Positions 6,774 to 16,763 of a stretch of 64,000 nt of DNA are shown piece after piece. Position numbers and translations under genes: made by a program. The notes below the pieces were generated by a model. That model searched no databases. It was not told where the DNA came from and worked only from the letters and a program-made list of their open reading frames with translations. The DNA is from Verrucomicrobiia bacterium. Its GTDB lineage: Bacteria; Verrucomicrobiota; Verrucomicrobiia; Limisphaerales; Fontisphaeraceae. Every line of letters begins with the position of its first letter. The first letter of the stretch is position 1. The DNA lies in the NCBI GenBank assembly GCA_026414565.1, contig JAOAIT010000009.1:62001-126000 (forward strand), read 5' to 3'.

Positions 6774-9491
6774 TTAGATCAGGGTTGCCGCTTTGGCCAG
6801 GGCTTCATCCAGACGGCCCACCTCCTTGCCTCCGCCGCGGGCGAAGTCTGGTTTGCCCCCGCCTTTGCCGCCGGTGATTGGGGCGATTTGCTGGAGGATT
6901 TTGCCGGCCTGGACGCGCTGGGTGTAGGCCGGGGAGACGGTGGCCATGAGGGTGACGGCCTGGTTGGCGGCGCCGCCGAGCACCACCACCCCCTGGAAGC
7001 AGCCTTTCAATTCATTGATCATGGCTTGCAGGGTGTCGCCATCGGCGTCCACGCGTTCGATGATGACGGGCACGCCATTGAGGGTGCGGGCCTTGGTGGT
7101 CAGGCTGCGCGCCATCTCGGCGGCCTGCTTTTGTTGGAGGGCGCGCCATTGTTTTTCGAGTTCTTTCTGCTGCTGCAACAGGTTGTCGAGGCGTTTTTCC
7201 AGCTCGCCAATCGGCGTGTTCAATTTTTCGGCAAGCGCCTTCAGCCGGCGCGCTTCCTCCCCGGCACGGCGGTAGGATTCCAGGCCGGCGACGGCCTCAA
7301 TGCGGCGCACGCCGGCCGCGATGGCGGTTTCGGCGACGATGCGAAAGAGGCCGATTTCACCGGTGGCGCGGGTGTGGGTGCCGCCGCACAACTCCATGGA
7401 GTAACCATCCAGGCGTCCGGGATGCCCGCCAATCTGCACGACGCGGACGATGTCGCCGTACTTGTCGCCGAAGAACTGCATGACGTCCCTGCGGCCCTTC
7501 ACCTCCGTGTAGGGCACTTCGGTCCAGCTTACGCCGGCGTTTTCCAGGATGCGCTCATTGACCAGCTTTTCGACATCCGCCACTTGTTGCGGCGTGAGGG
7601 GCGGGCAGTTGAAGTCGAAGGTGAGCTTGTCCGGGCCGACAAAGGATCCCTTTTGCGACGCCTCGGGGCTGACCACCTCGTGAATGGCCCAGTGGAGGAG
7701 GTGAGTGACGGTGTGATGGCGCTGGATGCTGGCGCGGCGGGGCACATCCACCTGCAGCAGGACGTCCTCGCCGGGTTCGGGCAGGCGCATTGCGCCCTGG
7801 GGCGGCAGGTCGAGATAGTGCAGCCACACGGCGCCCGATTTCTGGGTGTCCGCAATGCGCCAGGCCAGGTCCCCGGCGCGCAGCTCGCCGGTGTCGCCGA
7901 CTTGTCCGCCCATCTCGGCGTAGCAGGCGGTGGTGTCCAGGAGGACGGCGGTTTTATCCTTGACCTGGACCACCTCCAGGACGCGGGCGGGGGTGTGCAG
8001 CGTGTCAAACCCAATAAAGCGGGTGGGCGTGGTGGTCTCGATTTGGGACAGCTCGATGATTTCGCGTTTTTGGGCCTTGCGGGCGCGTTCGCGCTGTTCC
8101 TCCATCAACCGGTTGAATCCGTCCACATCCACCTTCAGACCCCGTTCGCGGGCCATCAACTCAGTCAGATCAAGCGGGAAGCCGTAGGTGTCGTAAAGTT
8201 TAAAGGCAAAGTCGCCGGAAATGCCGGAGGCGTTGGGGGTGCTGGCCGCCGCCGCCACGTAATCGTTGAAGAGTTCAATGCCGCGGTCAAGGGTGCGATT
8301 GAAGGCTTCCTCCTCCATGCGGATGACTTCCTCCACCTGGCTTTGGCGGCCGCGGATTTCCGGGAAAACGTCGCCCATAGTTTCGGCCAGCACGGGCACC
8401 AGCTTGAAGAAAAAGGGCTCGTGGAAGCCGAGCGAGCGTCCGTAGCGCACGGCGCGACGCAGGATGCGCCGGAGAACATAGTGGCGGTCGGTGTTGCCGG
8501 GCAAAATGCCGTCGGCGATGGCAAAACTCAGGGTGCGGATGTGATCCGCAATGACGCGGAAGGCGACGTCCACCCGTTCCTGTTCCGTGGCCGGCACCAG
8601 GTTGCCCGCGGCATCCGGGCGGGGCAGGGTGGCTCCGTATTTTTTGCCGCTTAACGATTCCAGGCGATCAAAGAGCGGGCGGAAGATGTCGGTTTCGTAA
8701 TTGGAAATGATGCGGCTGAAATCGGTAAAACCGCGGGTGTTCTGGATGATGCCGGTGACGCGCTCGAAGCCCATGCCGGTATCCACGCTTTTGGCGGGCA
8801 GGGGCGAGAAGGAGCCATCGGGATTGGCATTGAACTGCATGAACACGAGGTTCCAAATCTCGATGCACTGGGCACTGCCCTTGTTCACCAGCGCGCCGCG
8901 GGTGTCGCCCGCCGGGGTGAGGTCCACGTGCAGCTCCGAGCAGGGGCCGCAGGGACCGGTTTCGCCCATCATCCAGAAGTTGTCCTTTTTGCCGCCGAAA
9001 TGGATGTGCTCGCGGGGATCCAGGCCGGCCTGGGTAAAGATGGCTGCCCAGAGGTCATAGGCCTCCTGATCAAACTCGGCCGGTTCGCCGGGGCCGGGTT
9101 TATAGACTGTGGCGTAAAGGCGCCGGGGCGGAAATTTCCACACGCCCACCACCAGCTCCCACGCCCACTCGATGGCCTCCTTTTTGAAATAGTCCCCAAA
9201 ACTCCAATTGCCCAGCATTTCAAAGAAGGTGTGGTGGTAGGTGTCCAGCCCCACATCTTCGAGATCGTTGTGTTTGCCTCCGGCACGGATGCATTTCTGG
9301 GTGTCGGCAGCGCGGCCGGGCGTGTAAGGGCAGGGAATTTGTCCCAGAAAGATGGGGACAAATTGATTCATTCCGGCGTTGGTAAAGAGCAGGTTGGGGG
9401 AATCCGGCAGCAGGCTGGACGAAGGCACAATGGTGTGCTGCTTCGACCGGAAAAAGTCGAGGAACGACTGGCGAATTTCACGACTTGTCAT
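6774..9491 (-). CDS. alaS: Alanyl-tRNA synthetase
   Basis: A 905-residue class II synthetase charging tRNA-Ala. The N-terminal catalytic domain begins TSREIRQSFLDFFRSKQHTIVPSS, with motif 2 and 3 elements such as NAGMNQFVPIFLG and GMGFERVTGI. The editing domain has HTVTHLLH and CGGTHTRATGEIG, which form the zinc site. The C-terminal coiled-coil and C-Ala oligomerisation region ends with GGKGGGKPDFARGGG. Length is slightly above the usual 875 or so. The ATG at 9491 is preferred over the TTG two codons upstream. Confidence 0.97.
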   Translation of the reverse strand: MTSREIRQSFLDFFRSKQHTIVPSSSLLPDSPNLLFTNAGMNQFVPIFLGQIPCPYTPGRAADTQKCIRAGGKHNDLEDVGLDTYHHTFFEMLGNWSFGDYFKKEAIEWAWELVVGVWKFPPRRLYATVYKPGPGEPAEFDQEAYDLWAAIFTQAGLDPREHIHFGGKKDNFWMMGETGPCGPCSELHVDLTPAGDTRGALVNKGSAQCIEIWNLVFMQFNANPDGSFSPLPAKSVDTGMGFERVTGIIQNTRGFTDFSRIISNYETDIFRPLFDRLESLSGKKYGATLPRPDAAGNLVPATEQERVDVAFRVIADHIRTLSFAIADGILPGNTDRHYVLRRILRRAVRYGRSLGFHEPFFFKLVPVLAETMGDVFPEIRGRQSQVEEVIRMEEEAFNRTLDRGIELFNDYVAAAASTPNASGISGDFAFKLYDTYGFPLDLTELMARERGLKVDVDGFNRLMEEQRERARKAQKREIIELSQIETTTPTRFIGFDTLHTPARVLEVVQVKDKTAVLLDTTACYAEMGGQVGDTGELRAGDLAWRIADTQKSGAVWLHYLDLPPQGAMRLPEPGEDVLLQVDVPRRASIQRHHTVTHLLHWAIHEVVSPEASQKGSFVGPDKLTFDFNCPPLTPQQVADVEKLVNERILENAGVSWTEVPYTEVKGRRDVMQFFGDKYGDIVRVVQIGGHPGRLDGYSMELCGGTHTRATGEIGLFRIVAETAIAAGVRRIEAVAGLESYRRAGEEARRLKALAEKLNTPIGELEKRLDNLLQQQKELEKQWRALQQKQAAEMARSLTTKARTLNGVPVIIERVDADGDTLQAMINELKGCFQGVVVLGGAANQAVTLMATVSPAYTQRVQAGKILQQIAPITGGKGGGKPDFARGGGKEVGRLDEALAKAATLI

Positions 9492-9591
9492 ACACAAGAC
9501 CCAAATCAGGGGGCTGAAGATAGGGGAAAACGCGGGAGAGTGCCAATGGATTTTTAGCCCTCGCGGGGCTGGCCGGAAGCGGGGTGCCGGC

Positions 9592-10449
9592 CTAGTTCAT
9601 GGGCTTCATGGCCGACTGCAAACGGCGCATGTCCTTGAGGTCCTGGGCGTTGGCCACGGATTGCGGGGTGCGCTGGTACACCTTGGGCCAGGCCCATTTC
9701 CAGTGATCCACATGACCATCGGCAAAACTCAAATTAGCCCCCTGGTTGTGGCGGTTGGCGGGCAGGTCAAACCACATGTTGCCAAAATAAGAATTGGGCT
9801 GGCAGAGGCCAAAATGGGCGTCGAGGATGGAATCCTCATGCGTGTCGATGAACACGAAAAAGCGGTCGGGAGTGGGCCGGGTAATTTCGCTGTATTTCTT
9901 GTAGGAGGGGATAAGCCCAGCCGCCACATCGCAGTTGATGGCGCTGCTCATGTTGTAACTGCGGGTCCGCGGCTGGTCGAGCGGGTTGCCGTTTTCGTCC
10001 TCGATGGTGGATTTGTCTGAAGGACAGCGGTAGATGCTGGTGTTGCGATTGTATTGGAAAAGCACGCCTTGTTCAATGTTGCGGGTGTCCGTGTCCAGGC
10101 GGGTGTTGCCGGGGCACCAGGAGACACCCCGCATGATTGAGTCCTTGCGGTTGACGTCGTACACGTAATTATTGGGCGGGAGCCAGCCTTCGTTGTCGTC
10201 CACGTACATCAGCCAGCACATCTGCAACTGCTTGAGATTATTCAGGCAGGAGAGGCTCCGGCTTTGTTCCACGGAGCGGTTGACGACCGGCAGAAGCAAG
10301 GCGGCCAAGATGGCGATGATGGCGACGACGACGAGCAGTTCGATGAGCGTGAATGCCGCACTCCCTCCTCCCCCGGAGGTTATGCCACGCCCATTTCCCC
10401 GACTTTGGCGCCACAAGACCAAAGCGGGCAAATGCTTTTGCAAGCTCAT
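9592..10449 (-). CDS. Pseudopilin-like protein (prepilin N-terminus, H-x9-DG-like C-terminus)
   Basis: A 285-residue member of the large planctomycete/verrucomicrobial family. After an N-terminal leader comes the prepilin peptidase signature [25 protein letters not shown], then [27 protein letters not shown]. The C-terminal part contains the [13 protein letters not shown] segment found in such proteins. It should be inserted in the inner membrane and cleaved by a prepilin peptidase. The role is unknown; many paralogues occur per genome and five are in this window. A promoter-like sequence lies just upstream (10481-10509). Confidence 0.85.
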   Translation of the reverse strand: MSLQKHLPALVLWRQSRGNGRGITSGGGGSAAFTLIELLVVVAIIAILAALLLPVVNRSVEQSRSLSCLNNLKQLQMCWLMYVDDNEGWLPPNNYVYDVNRKDSIMRGVSWCPGNTRLDTDTRNIEQGVLFQYNRNTSIYRCPSDKSTIEDENGNPLDQPRTRSYNMSSAINCDVAAGLIPSYKKYSEITRPTPDRFFVFIDTHEDSILDAHFGLCQPNSYFGNMWFDLPANRHNQGANLSFADGHVDHWKWAWPKVYQRTPQSVANAQDLKDMRRLQSAMKPMN

Positions 10450-10480
10450 CAAGTCGTCGGTTGGCTAAGTAGTTGCTACA

Positions 10481-10509
10481 TTCCTATATCCACTATCGGC
10501 TTTGTGCAA
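10481..10509 (-). promoter_or_regulatory. Promoter candidate for the pseudopilin gene
   Basis: On the minus strand: TTGCAC, 17 bases, TAGGAA (or 15 bases to TATAGG). It lies about 35 bases upstream of the ATG in an A/T-rich stretch. The remaining sequence between 10450 and 10595 shows no gene. Confidence 0.4.
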
Positions 10510-10595
10510 GGAAAATTTAAGCTTTTTTTAAGTTATTGCAAGCCGGGCTGATGGCCTACAGTCTGATACCTAAATCCCGGTAAGACAACCACTTA

Positions 10596-10631
10596 CAAAA
10601 TAAAATCGCCGGAATGCATGGCATTCCGGCG
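10596..10631 (-). terminator. Rho-independent terminator
   Basis: CGCCGGAATGC (10607-10617) and its exact complement GCATTCCGGCG (10621-10631) form an 11-bp stem with a three-base loop. On the minus strand it is followed by a T-rich tract. It ends transcription of the SurA/PpiD-like gene. Confidence 0.85.
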
Positions 10632-10676
10632 ATAAGTGGGCAGTTAAAAATGCAACCGTCCGCCCCGGGCTGTGCC

Positions 10677-12389
10677 CTAGGACTTGGGCCGTGGGCCTTT
10701 GGCGGCATCCTCGGAGCGGGAGGGTTCCATCAAGCGGGCCGGGATGTTGCGGTATTGGCGATTGATCCATTCGTTGGCCGCTTCGTTTTGGCGGCGCTCG
10801 CGCAAGTTCGCCAGGAACACAGGCAGCTCCTTCTTCAGTTTGTTTTCGTCCACGGGCAGGCGACGGCGGAGGTAAGCCACCCAGTAGCCGTGCTGCGACT
10901 CGCGGATGGCCGTGACATTACCGGGGGCCAGGTCAGCCACGAGGTTGCGCACTTCATTCAGGGACACACCGGGGGGCAGGTTGGTGACTTCGCCCGTAAC
11001 GCGGGAGAACGGCGGCAACACGATGGGCAGGTGGCCATGGTCCAGACAGATTTGGGTGAAATTCTGCCCCTGAGCCAGTCCGTTGGTGAGGGTGTTGTAA
11101 AAAATGTCGGCGCGCAACTTGGCCATGGCCATGGCCTGCTCGCGCTTGTAGTCCTCGATGACCTTGTCCCGCACGGCGTCCAAGGAGGGGATTTGCCGCG
11201 GCAGGCGTTGCTTGAGGGCAAAAAGGTAGGCGCCGTCCTCGCCCGGAATCGGGTTGATCAGGACCGGGTCTTCGGGCTGGAGCCGGTACAGGATGGGGAC
11301 GGCCCGTTCCGGCAGTTTCAAATCTTTCGGGCCTTCCAGGAGGTCAAAGGGCTGGGCGGTGTGCACGGTGAGGTTGCTGCGGGCAGCCAGTGCGAGGAAG
11401 TCCTGGAGGGAATTGGTTTTATCCAGATTAAAGCCGTGGGTGTACTCGTTAACGGCGCGCATGGCCAGGCGGCGAGCCTGGTCTTCGATGAGGTCTTTTT
11501 CGATACGAGCCTTGGCCTCAGCCTCGGGCAGGGGATTGCCATCCTTGTCCTTCCAGTAATTGGTGGGCTGCCGGGAATAGACGGAGTTGACCAGGGCGGC
11601 GATGTTGGTCTGGCGGGTCAGATTGGTCAGAGCCAGGGAAAGGTAATTGGTGAGCGGGAAGTGCACGTAAACCAGCTCGACGCGTTCGGGGATAGCATAT
11701 TCGGCAAGGCGGTTGCTATACAACTGGCTGATGGCCTCGGGGGGAAAATTGGTGATGGCCGCAAGGTAGTTGGAGGCGCTGAAGTACACCAAGGCGGCAT
11801 CCAGCTCCTCGTGTTCGCGGCGGAAGATGGCTTCGGCTTCCTGAGGAGTGGTGAGGCGTCCGGCCACGCCGCAAAGTTCCACCAGGTGTTGAAGGCCGGC
11901 CTCGTGGCGCAGGAAACGCTCGAAGTCCAGCAAAGTGAAGCCGTTTTTGCGGAGGATTTGTTCTTCAAAAGCGTTGAGGGCGGCGGCCATGTCACGGGTC
12001 TGGCCGCCGGTGGCCAGGGTCAGCAGCTCATCGCGCAGGCGCAGGGTGGCATCAATGCCCACCTGGATGTTCATCTGGCGCAGCATTTCGGCCAGGAGCA
12101 GGCGGCTGTTGGCGGCTTCCTCGGCGCGGAAATTTTGGCGGGCCATTTCGTCGCTGCGGTCCGGGAAGGTACCATAGCGGAAAAAGAACTGGAGCTTGGC
12201 CTCCCGGAGCGCATCCTCATATTCGGGGCCGGTGATGGGGCGGTTGTTGACGTGGTAGCCGGATTTGCTCCGGCGGCCGAGCACGTGGTAGCGGGCGTCA
12301 GGCGAGAAGTAGATTACGAAACTGATGACCACCACCACGATGATGATGGCCCACATCCAGGTTGAATGTTTGCGAATGGTCCCAAACAT
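10677..12389 (-). CDS. Membrane-anchored SurA/PpiD-like chaperone or peptidyl-prolyl isomerase
   Basis: A 570-residue protein. The N-terminal MFGTIRKHSTWMWAIIIVVVVISFVIYF resembles the PpiD anchor: a short basic stretch then one transmembrane segment. A SurA-N-like helical region follows (ANSRLLLAEMLRQMNIQVG and on), and the long periplasmic part is rich in charged helices. No parvulin motif is certain, so isomerase activity is unproven. It probably assists folding of exported proteins, of which the genome has many. The ATG at 12389 is chosen because the preceding 29 codons look non-coding. Confidence 0.7.
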   Translation of the reverse strand: MFGTIRKHSTWMWAIIIVVVVISFVIYFSPDARYHVLGRRSKSGYHVNNRPITGPEYEDALREAKLQFFFRYGTFPDRSDEMARQNFRAEEAANSRLLLAEMLRQMNIQVGIDATLRLRDELLTLATGGQTRDMAAALNAFEEQILRKNGFTLLDFERFLRHEAGLQHLVELCGVAGRLTTPQEAEAIFRREHEELDAALVYFSASNYLAAITNFPPEAISQLYSNRLAEYAIPERVELVYVHFPLTNYLSLALTNLTRQTNIAALVNSVYSRQPTNYWKDKDGNPLPEAEAKARIEKDLIEDQARRLAMRAVNEYTHGFNLDKTNSLQDFLALAARSNLTVHTAQPFDLLEGPKDLKLPERAVPILYRLQPEDPVLINPIPGEDGAYLFALKQRLPRQIPSLDAVRDKVIEDYKREQAMAMAKLRADIFYNTLTNGLAQGQNFTQICLDHGHLPIVLPPFSRVTGEVTNLPPGVSLNEVRNLVADLAPGNVTAIRESQHGYWVAYLRRRLPVDENKLKKELPVFLANLRERRQNEAANEWINRQYRNIPARLMEPSRSEDAAKGPRPKS

Positions 12390-12608
12390 AAGGTTATTAA
12401 TCACTGTGGCTTTAACGCGCCAACAGACCGCGCAGCCTACCCGCGGGGTGGGCGGCAGGTCAAACGCAAAAAACAAAAATCAGGACTTGCCAACCGGCGC
12501 GGCGGGGACTAGGCTTTGCGCTCTTTGGACGGGCAGGTGCCGTCCGGCGGCAAGCTCAGCCGGGCACCGGAGCGTCCAATATGGTGGATTTTGGAATAAC
12601 ACAGCTAT

Positions 12609-12860
12609 ATGGCAGTACGCATACGACTGAAACGCATCGGAGCCAAGAACAGCCCCGTGTACCGGGTGGTGGTGGCCGACAGCCGCAGCCCGCGGGATGG
12701 CCGGTTTATTGAAGAACTGGGGACGTATCATCCCGGGCGCAAGGACCAGAAGGTGACCTTGAATTTGGAGCGCGCCAAATACTGGCTGAGCGTGGGGGCG
12801 CAGCCCACCGACACGGTCAAATCTTTTCTGCGTAAGGCGGAGCAGGCGACGGCGGGTTAA
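12609..12860 (+). CDS. rpsP: 30S ribosomal protein S16
   Basis: An 83-residue small-subunit protein. It starts [38 protein letters not shown], the classic S16 N-terminus, and has normal length. First gene of rpsP-khpA-trmD-rplS. No clear Shine-Dalgarno sequence precedes the ATG. Confidence 0.98.
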   Translation: MAVRIRLKRIGAKNSPVYRVVVADSRSPRDGRFIEELGTYHPGRKDQKVTLNLERAKYWLSVGAQPTDTVKSFLRKAEQATAG

Positions 12861-12879
12861 GCCGCGTGGGAGGGCCACG

Positions 12880-13140
12880 ATGCAAGCCTTTTTGGATTAC
12901 GTGGTCAAGGGCGTGGTGGACCACCCGGAGCAGGTGACCATCACCCCGGTGGAACGGGGCGGCCTGACGGTGTACGAGCTGCGTCTGCATCCTGAGGATG
13001 TGGGCAAGGTGATTGGCAAGCAGGGCGCCATGATCAATGCCATCCGGGCCCTATTGCAGGCCGGTGCCGCGCGCAAAGGTCTGCGCTGCGCGGTGGAGAT
13101 TGTGGAGGACGAGCCGGCCGCCCCCGAGAGCGGGGCGTAG
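12880..13140 (+). CDS. khpA: KH-domain RNA-binding protein KhpA (YlqC)
   Basis: An 86-residue single KH-domain protein. The GKVIGKQGAMINAIRAL stretch contains the GxxG loop that grips RNA. KhpA normally pairs with KhpB and binds many transcripts. Its place between rpsP and trmD is the conserved context for this family. It lies 19 bases after rpsP. Confidence 0.93.
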   Translation: MQAFLDYVVKGVVDHPEQVTITPVERGGLTVYELRLHPEDVGKVIGKQGAMINAIRALLQAGAARKGLRCAVEIVEDEPAAPESGA

Positions 13141-13173
13141 CAGCCGGGCGGCCCGGGCCGCCCCCCAGCGGCC

Positions 13174-13908
13174 ATGAAAATTGATGTGCTCACCCTGTTC
13201 CCGGGGATGTTTGCGGGGCCGCTGGATGAAAGCATCATTCGGCGGGCGCGCGACAAGGGATTGCTGGAATTGCGGATCATTAATTTGCGGGACTACACCC
13301 ATGACCGCCATCAGACGGTGGATGATCGTCCGTTTGGCGGCGGGCCGGGGATGTTGATGAAGCCCGAACCGATCTTTGAAGCTGTGGAAGCGCTGGCCAC
13401 CCCGGAAACCCGGGTGATCCTGATGACGCCGGCCGGGCGTCTGTTTCGGCAGGCCATCGCCCGGGAACTGGCCCGGGAGAAGCACCTGTTGCTGGTGTGT
13501 GGCAGCTATGAGGGCTTTGATGAACGGGTGCACGAGCACCTGGCGGATGATGAACTGTCCATTGGCGATTATGTGCTGACCAATGGAGCGTTGCCCGCGA
13601 TGGTGGTGATTGACGCCGTGACCCGTTTGCTGCCGGGCGCGCTGGGGGACGATCAAAGTGCCGTAGAGGAATCCTTCAGCCACGGACTGCTGGAGTGTCC
13701 GCACTACACCCGGCCGGCTGAATTTCGGGGCTGGAAGGTGCCCGAGGTCCTGTTGTCGGGCAACCATGCCGAGATTGCCCGCTGGCGGGCCGCCCAGGCA
13801 CTGGAACGCACGCGGCAGCGGCGGCCGGATTTGCTGGCCGGTGGGGCAGCCCACGAACCCAAACCCGAGCGGCGGACGAAATCGCCGTCGGACAGAAAGA
13901 AAGAATAA
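13174..13908 (+). CDS. trmD: tRNA (guanine-N1)-methyltransferase
   Basis: A 244-residue SPOUT enzyme methylating G37 of tRNAs with SAM. It starts [13 protein letters not shown] and contains [28 protein letters not shown] and the knot segment [20 protein letters not shown]. The basic tail after residue 225 is longer than usual. rimM, the usual neighbour before trmD, is absent. rplS follows after three bases. Confidence 0.97.
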   Translation: MKIDVLTLFPGMFAGPLDESIIRRARDKGLLELRIINLRDYTHDRHQTVDDRPFGGGPGMLMKPEPIFEAVEALATPETRVILMTPAGRLFRQAIARELAREKHLLLVCGSYEGFDERVHEHLADDELSIGDYVLTNGALPAMVVIDAVTRLLPGALGDDQSAVEESFSHGLLECPHYTRPAEFRGWKVPEVLLSGNHAEIARWRAAQALERTRQRRPDLLAGGAAHEPKPERRTKSPSDRKKE

Positions 13909-13911
13909 TTT

Positions 13912-14322
13912 ATGAATCAGGCAATATTGGATCGCATTGAGTCGGAACAACTGAAGAAGGACCGCCCGGATTTCCGGGTGGGGGACACCGTGCGCGTGCA
14001 CACCCGCGTGGTGGAAGGTGACAAGGAACGCATTCAAATCTTCACGGGCGTGGTCATCGGCCGCCGGGGGCGCGGGCTTAATGAGACGTTCACCGTGCGC
14101 CGCATCAGCTACGGGGAAGGGGTGGAGCGCGTGTTTCCCCTGCACTCGCCGCGGATTGAGAAGATCGAAATCGAGCGCCGCGGGGTGGTGCGCCGGGCCA
14201 AGCTGACCTACCTGCGCAAACGCATTGGCAAAGGAGCCATGCTCGTCCGGGAACGCAAGGACCGGGCGGTGGTGGTGCCGGGCACGCCTGCGGACGCGCC
14301 GGCGGGCGAAGCCAAGGCTTGA
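13912..14322 (+). CDS. rplS: 50S ribosomal protein L19
   Basis: A 136-residue large-subunit protein. The core [32 protein letters not shown] and [14 protein letters not shown] is diagnostic for L19. The C-terminal tail after residue 115 is a longer, Ala/Pro-rich extension. It is the last gene of its operon and is followed by a terminator. Confidence 0.97.
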   Translation: MNQAILDRIESEQLKKDRPDFRVGDTVRVHTRVVEGDKERIQIFTGVVIGRRGRGLNETFTVRRISYGEGVERVFPLHSPRIEKIEIERRGVVRRAKLTYLRKRIGKGAMLVRERKDRAVVVPGTPADAPAGEAKA

Positions 14323-14339
14323 GCTGGATTTTACGCCAA

Positions 14340-14372
14340 GGGCGAGGGGGCGGCCTCTCGCCCATTTTTTTT
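14340..14372 (+). terminator. Rho-independent terminator of the rpsP-rplS operon
   Basis: GGGCGAG (14340-14346) pairs with CTCGCCC (14357-14363), followed by an eight-T run at 14365-14372. It lies 17 bases after the rplS stop. Confidence 0.85.
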
Positions 14373-14386
14373 GTCAGGGGGGAACC

Positions 14387-15271
14387 ATGGCCGCTGGTTG
14401 GACAATCAACAAGGCTGGCCCGCCGGGCTGGGCGCTGCTGAAGATTTGGCTTGCCCTGATTTTTCCGGTTGCCGCGGCGCAAGCAGCCTGGGAGGAGGTG
14501 TATGCCCGCGCCACCCAGCCGGCCGGGGCGGTTCTCTTGTTCAAACCCGTGACTCAAGACACCCAGCGGCTGGCCAGCGTCCTGGCCCCGTTCATTTTGC
14601 AGAGCACGGGCACCGACGGAACCGAGGTCACTCGCCAACGTGCGGCGTTTGGCGTGCCCCTCTCAGGACGGCGGGGTACCAACCCGGTGGTTTATTATCG
14701 GGAGGGAAAACTGCCTTGGGGAGGTTTAATCCATACGCAAATGACGTACCTCTGGATTTATTCGGCGAGCAGCCCGGGAGAGGAGCTGCCGGTGCAGGGG
14801 GTGCGCATTACGTTGAACCAGCAGGGTTTTCCGGTGATTTGGGAAATGCTGGCCGCGCCCCAGCGCCGGCAGGAGGTGTATGTGGCCGGCTCGGTGGAGC
14901 ACGCGGCGTTGCAGCAGTGGGGTGGCCGCCTGGCCGGGCGGCGTTTTGTCGTGGAGCCGGCGCCGGAAGCGGCCCCCTCGCTGGTCATGCCGTTGGTGGT
15001 GGAGGATGCGCCGGTAGTGTTTGGACCGATGATCTATCTGGAGCGTTCCACCCGCGGCCCGCATGCCGTCATTTGCCGGTGCATGCCCGCTCTGGCCACA
15101 CAGATTGTGGACACCGTTTATTACGACCTGGCGGCCTGGCCGGCGGATGCCTGGAAACGCCTTCGGCAGCGGCGGGAGGGGTTGGAGATGGTCAAACGGC
15201 TGGAGGCCTTTGAGCGTCAGCCGCCGGTGCTGCAGTTGCGGCTGCCGGCGCCCGCCGGCACGAAACCCTGA
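14387..15271 (+). CDS. Hypothetical exported protein
   Basis: A 294-residue protein I do not recognise. An N-terminal hydrophobic stretch (WALLKIWLALIFPVAAAQAAWEEV) reads as a signal peptide with an AQA-A cleavage site. The mature part has no repeats or catalytic motif that I can name. A GGGGGGAA ribosome-binding sequence just before ATG 14387 decides the start; in-frame sequence upstream overlaps rplS and the terminator. It is transcribed separately from rplS because a terminator lies between them. Confidence 0.65.
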   Translation: MAAGWTINKAGPPGWALLKIWLALIFPVAAAQAAWEEVYARATQPAGAVLLFKPVTQDTQRLASVLAPFILQSTGTDGTEVTRQRAAFGVPLSGRRGTNPVVYYREGKLPWGGLIHTQMTYLWIYSASSPGEELPVQGVRITLNQQGFPVIWEMLAAPQRRQEVYVAGSVEHAALQQWGGRLAGRRFVVEPAPEAAPSLVMPLVVEDAPVVFGPMIYLERSTRGPHAVICRCMPALATQIVDTVYYDLAAWPADAWKRLRQRREGLEMVKRLEAFERQPPVLQLRLPAPAGTKP

Positions 15272-15344
15272 CGGCGGCGGTGGGCGGCGGATGAAGGATT
15301 GACGCCCCGGGGCAAAACTGGTTCATTGCGCGGCAGACATCCCT

Positions 15345-16763
15345 ATGAGCAATGAGCCGGAGCAGACGGCGGAGGCTGTCCCGTCAGGCGGCCATGAGTT
15401 CGAACGCGTGCCCGTGCCGCCGGGCCATTGGAAGAGCCTGCGCTCGTTTCTGGCGATGTATGCCGGCGAGCATGTGGCGGGGACGGAGTTCATGATTGGG
15501 CCGCTGTTTCTGGCGGCGGGGGTGAGCGCGTTTGATCTGATTTTCGGGCTGCTGGCCGGCAATGCGCTGGCCACGCTGAGCTGGTTGTTCCTCTGTGCGC
15601 CGGTGGCCACACGGCTGCGGATCACGTTGTACCGCAAACTGGAGCAGGTGTGCGGCGTGCAACTAGTAACGCTCTACAACGTGGTCAATGGTTTTCTCTT
15701 TTGCATTCTGGCGGGAGCCATGATTTCCGTGGGCGTTACCGCCCTGGGGGTGCCCTTGAATTTGAAAATGCCCGGCTTGCAGGATTGGATGCCCAACAGT
15801 GTGGCCTGGGTGGTGGGGGTTCTGGCGGTGGGCGCGGTGTTCACCTATGTGGCCGCCCGCGGCTACGATGCCATGGCCAGGGTGGCGGAAGTGGCGGCGC
15901 CGTGGATGATTGTGGTTTTTCTGGCCTGCGGGCTGGTCACCCTGCCGGCGCTGGGGGTGCACTCGCCGGGGGATTTTTGGGAGGTGGCCAAAACCCGCAT
16001 CTGGAAAGGAGGCGAGCCGTTTCCGGGGCAGCCGAAATTCACCTTCTGGCATGTGATGTTTTTTGCGTGGACTTGCAATGCGGCCATGCATTTGGGGTTG
16101 GTGGACATGGCCATCTTCCGTTACGCGAAAAAATGGACGTATGGCGCGGCCTCCGGCGTGGGCATGTTCATTGGTCATTTCATGGCCTGGATTGCGGCAT
16201 CGCTCCTGCTGGCGCTGCAAATTGCGCGGGACCCGAACAACACCACCGTGGCGCCCGGCCCGATGGCCTATGACGCCGTGGGAGTGGCAGGGGTGCTGTG
16301 TGTTTTAATTGCGGGCTGGACGACGGCCAACCCCACTTTGTATCGTGCCGGGCTGGCGTTTCAGAGCATCTTCCAGAATCACTCGCGTTTTGCCTTGACG
16401 CTGGTGGCAGGCGGGGTGGCGACGGCGGCGGCCATATTTCCGGCGCTGGTGATGAAGTTGCTCGATTTTGTGGGCCTTTACGGCACGATTCTGGCCCCCA
16501 TGGGGGCCATTGTGCTGGTGGATGTTTATCTGCTGGAAAGATGGGGCCTGGCCTCCAACCTGGCGGAGCGCCGAGGATTAAAGTTCAACCTGGCGGCCGG
16601 GCTGGCCTGGGTGGTGACGTTGTACTTGTGCGCGGGTTTGAATGTGGGATTGGGCATTCAGGTTTATTTTCTGGCGGTGCCGGCCTGGCTGATGGCGGGC
16701 GCCTTGTACCTGCTTTTTTCCAAACTGTTGCAATCGCGTTTATGGGCAAAATCTGGCGAGTGA
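15345..16763 (+). CDS. NCS1-like permease (purine/cytosine permease family)
   Basis: A 472-residue integral membrane protein with about 12 hydrophobic segments. The N-terminal HWKSLRSFLAMYAGEHVAGTEFMIGPL and the layout of helices resemble nucleobase:cation symporter-1 transporters (PF02133), here a divergent branch. Substrate is unknown. The gene for a 63-aa membrane protein overlaps its 3' end by 22 bases, suggesting coupled translation. Confidence 0.65.
   Translation: MSNEPEQTAEAVPSGGHEFERVPVPPGHWKSLRSFLAMYAGEHVAGTEFMIGPLFLAAGVSAFDLIFGLLAGNALATLSWLFLCAPVATRLRITLYRKLEQVCGVQLVTLYNVVNGFLFCILAGAMISVGVTALGVPLNLKMPGLQDWMPNSVAWVVGVLAVGAVFTYVAARGYDAMARVAEVAAPWMIVVFLACGLVTLPALGVHSPGDFWEVAKTRIWKGGEPFPGQPKFTFWHVMFFAWTCNAAMHLGLVDMAIFRYAKKWTYGAASGVGMFIGHFMAWIAASLLLALQIARDPNNTTVAPGPMAYDAVGVAGVLCVLIAGWTTANPTLYRAGLAFQSIFQNHSRFALTLVAGGVATAAAIFPALVMKLLDFVGLYGTILAPMGAIVLVDVYLLERWGLASNLAERRGLKFNLAAGLAWVVTLYLCAGLNVGLGIQVYFLAVPAWLMAGALYLLFSKLLQSRLWAKSGE

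Noticed and set aside
6768-8654. Long plus-strand frame opposite alaS (628 codons)
   Set aside because: It is the antisense shadow of alaS in GC-rich DNA; the composition (runs of His, Gly, Gln, Val) is typical of shadow frames and no family matches.
10614-12365. Plus-strand frame opposite the SurA/PpiD-like gene (583 codons)
   Set aside because: Antisense shadow; low-complexity His/Gly/Val composition and it runs through the terminator hairpin.
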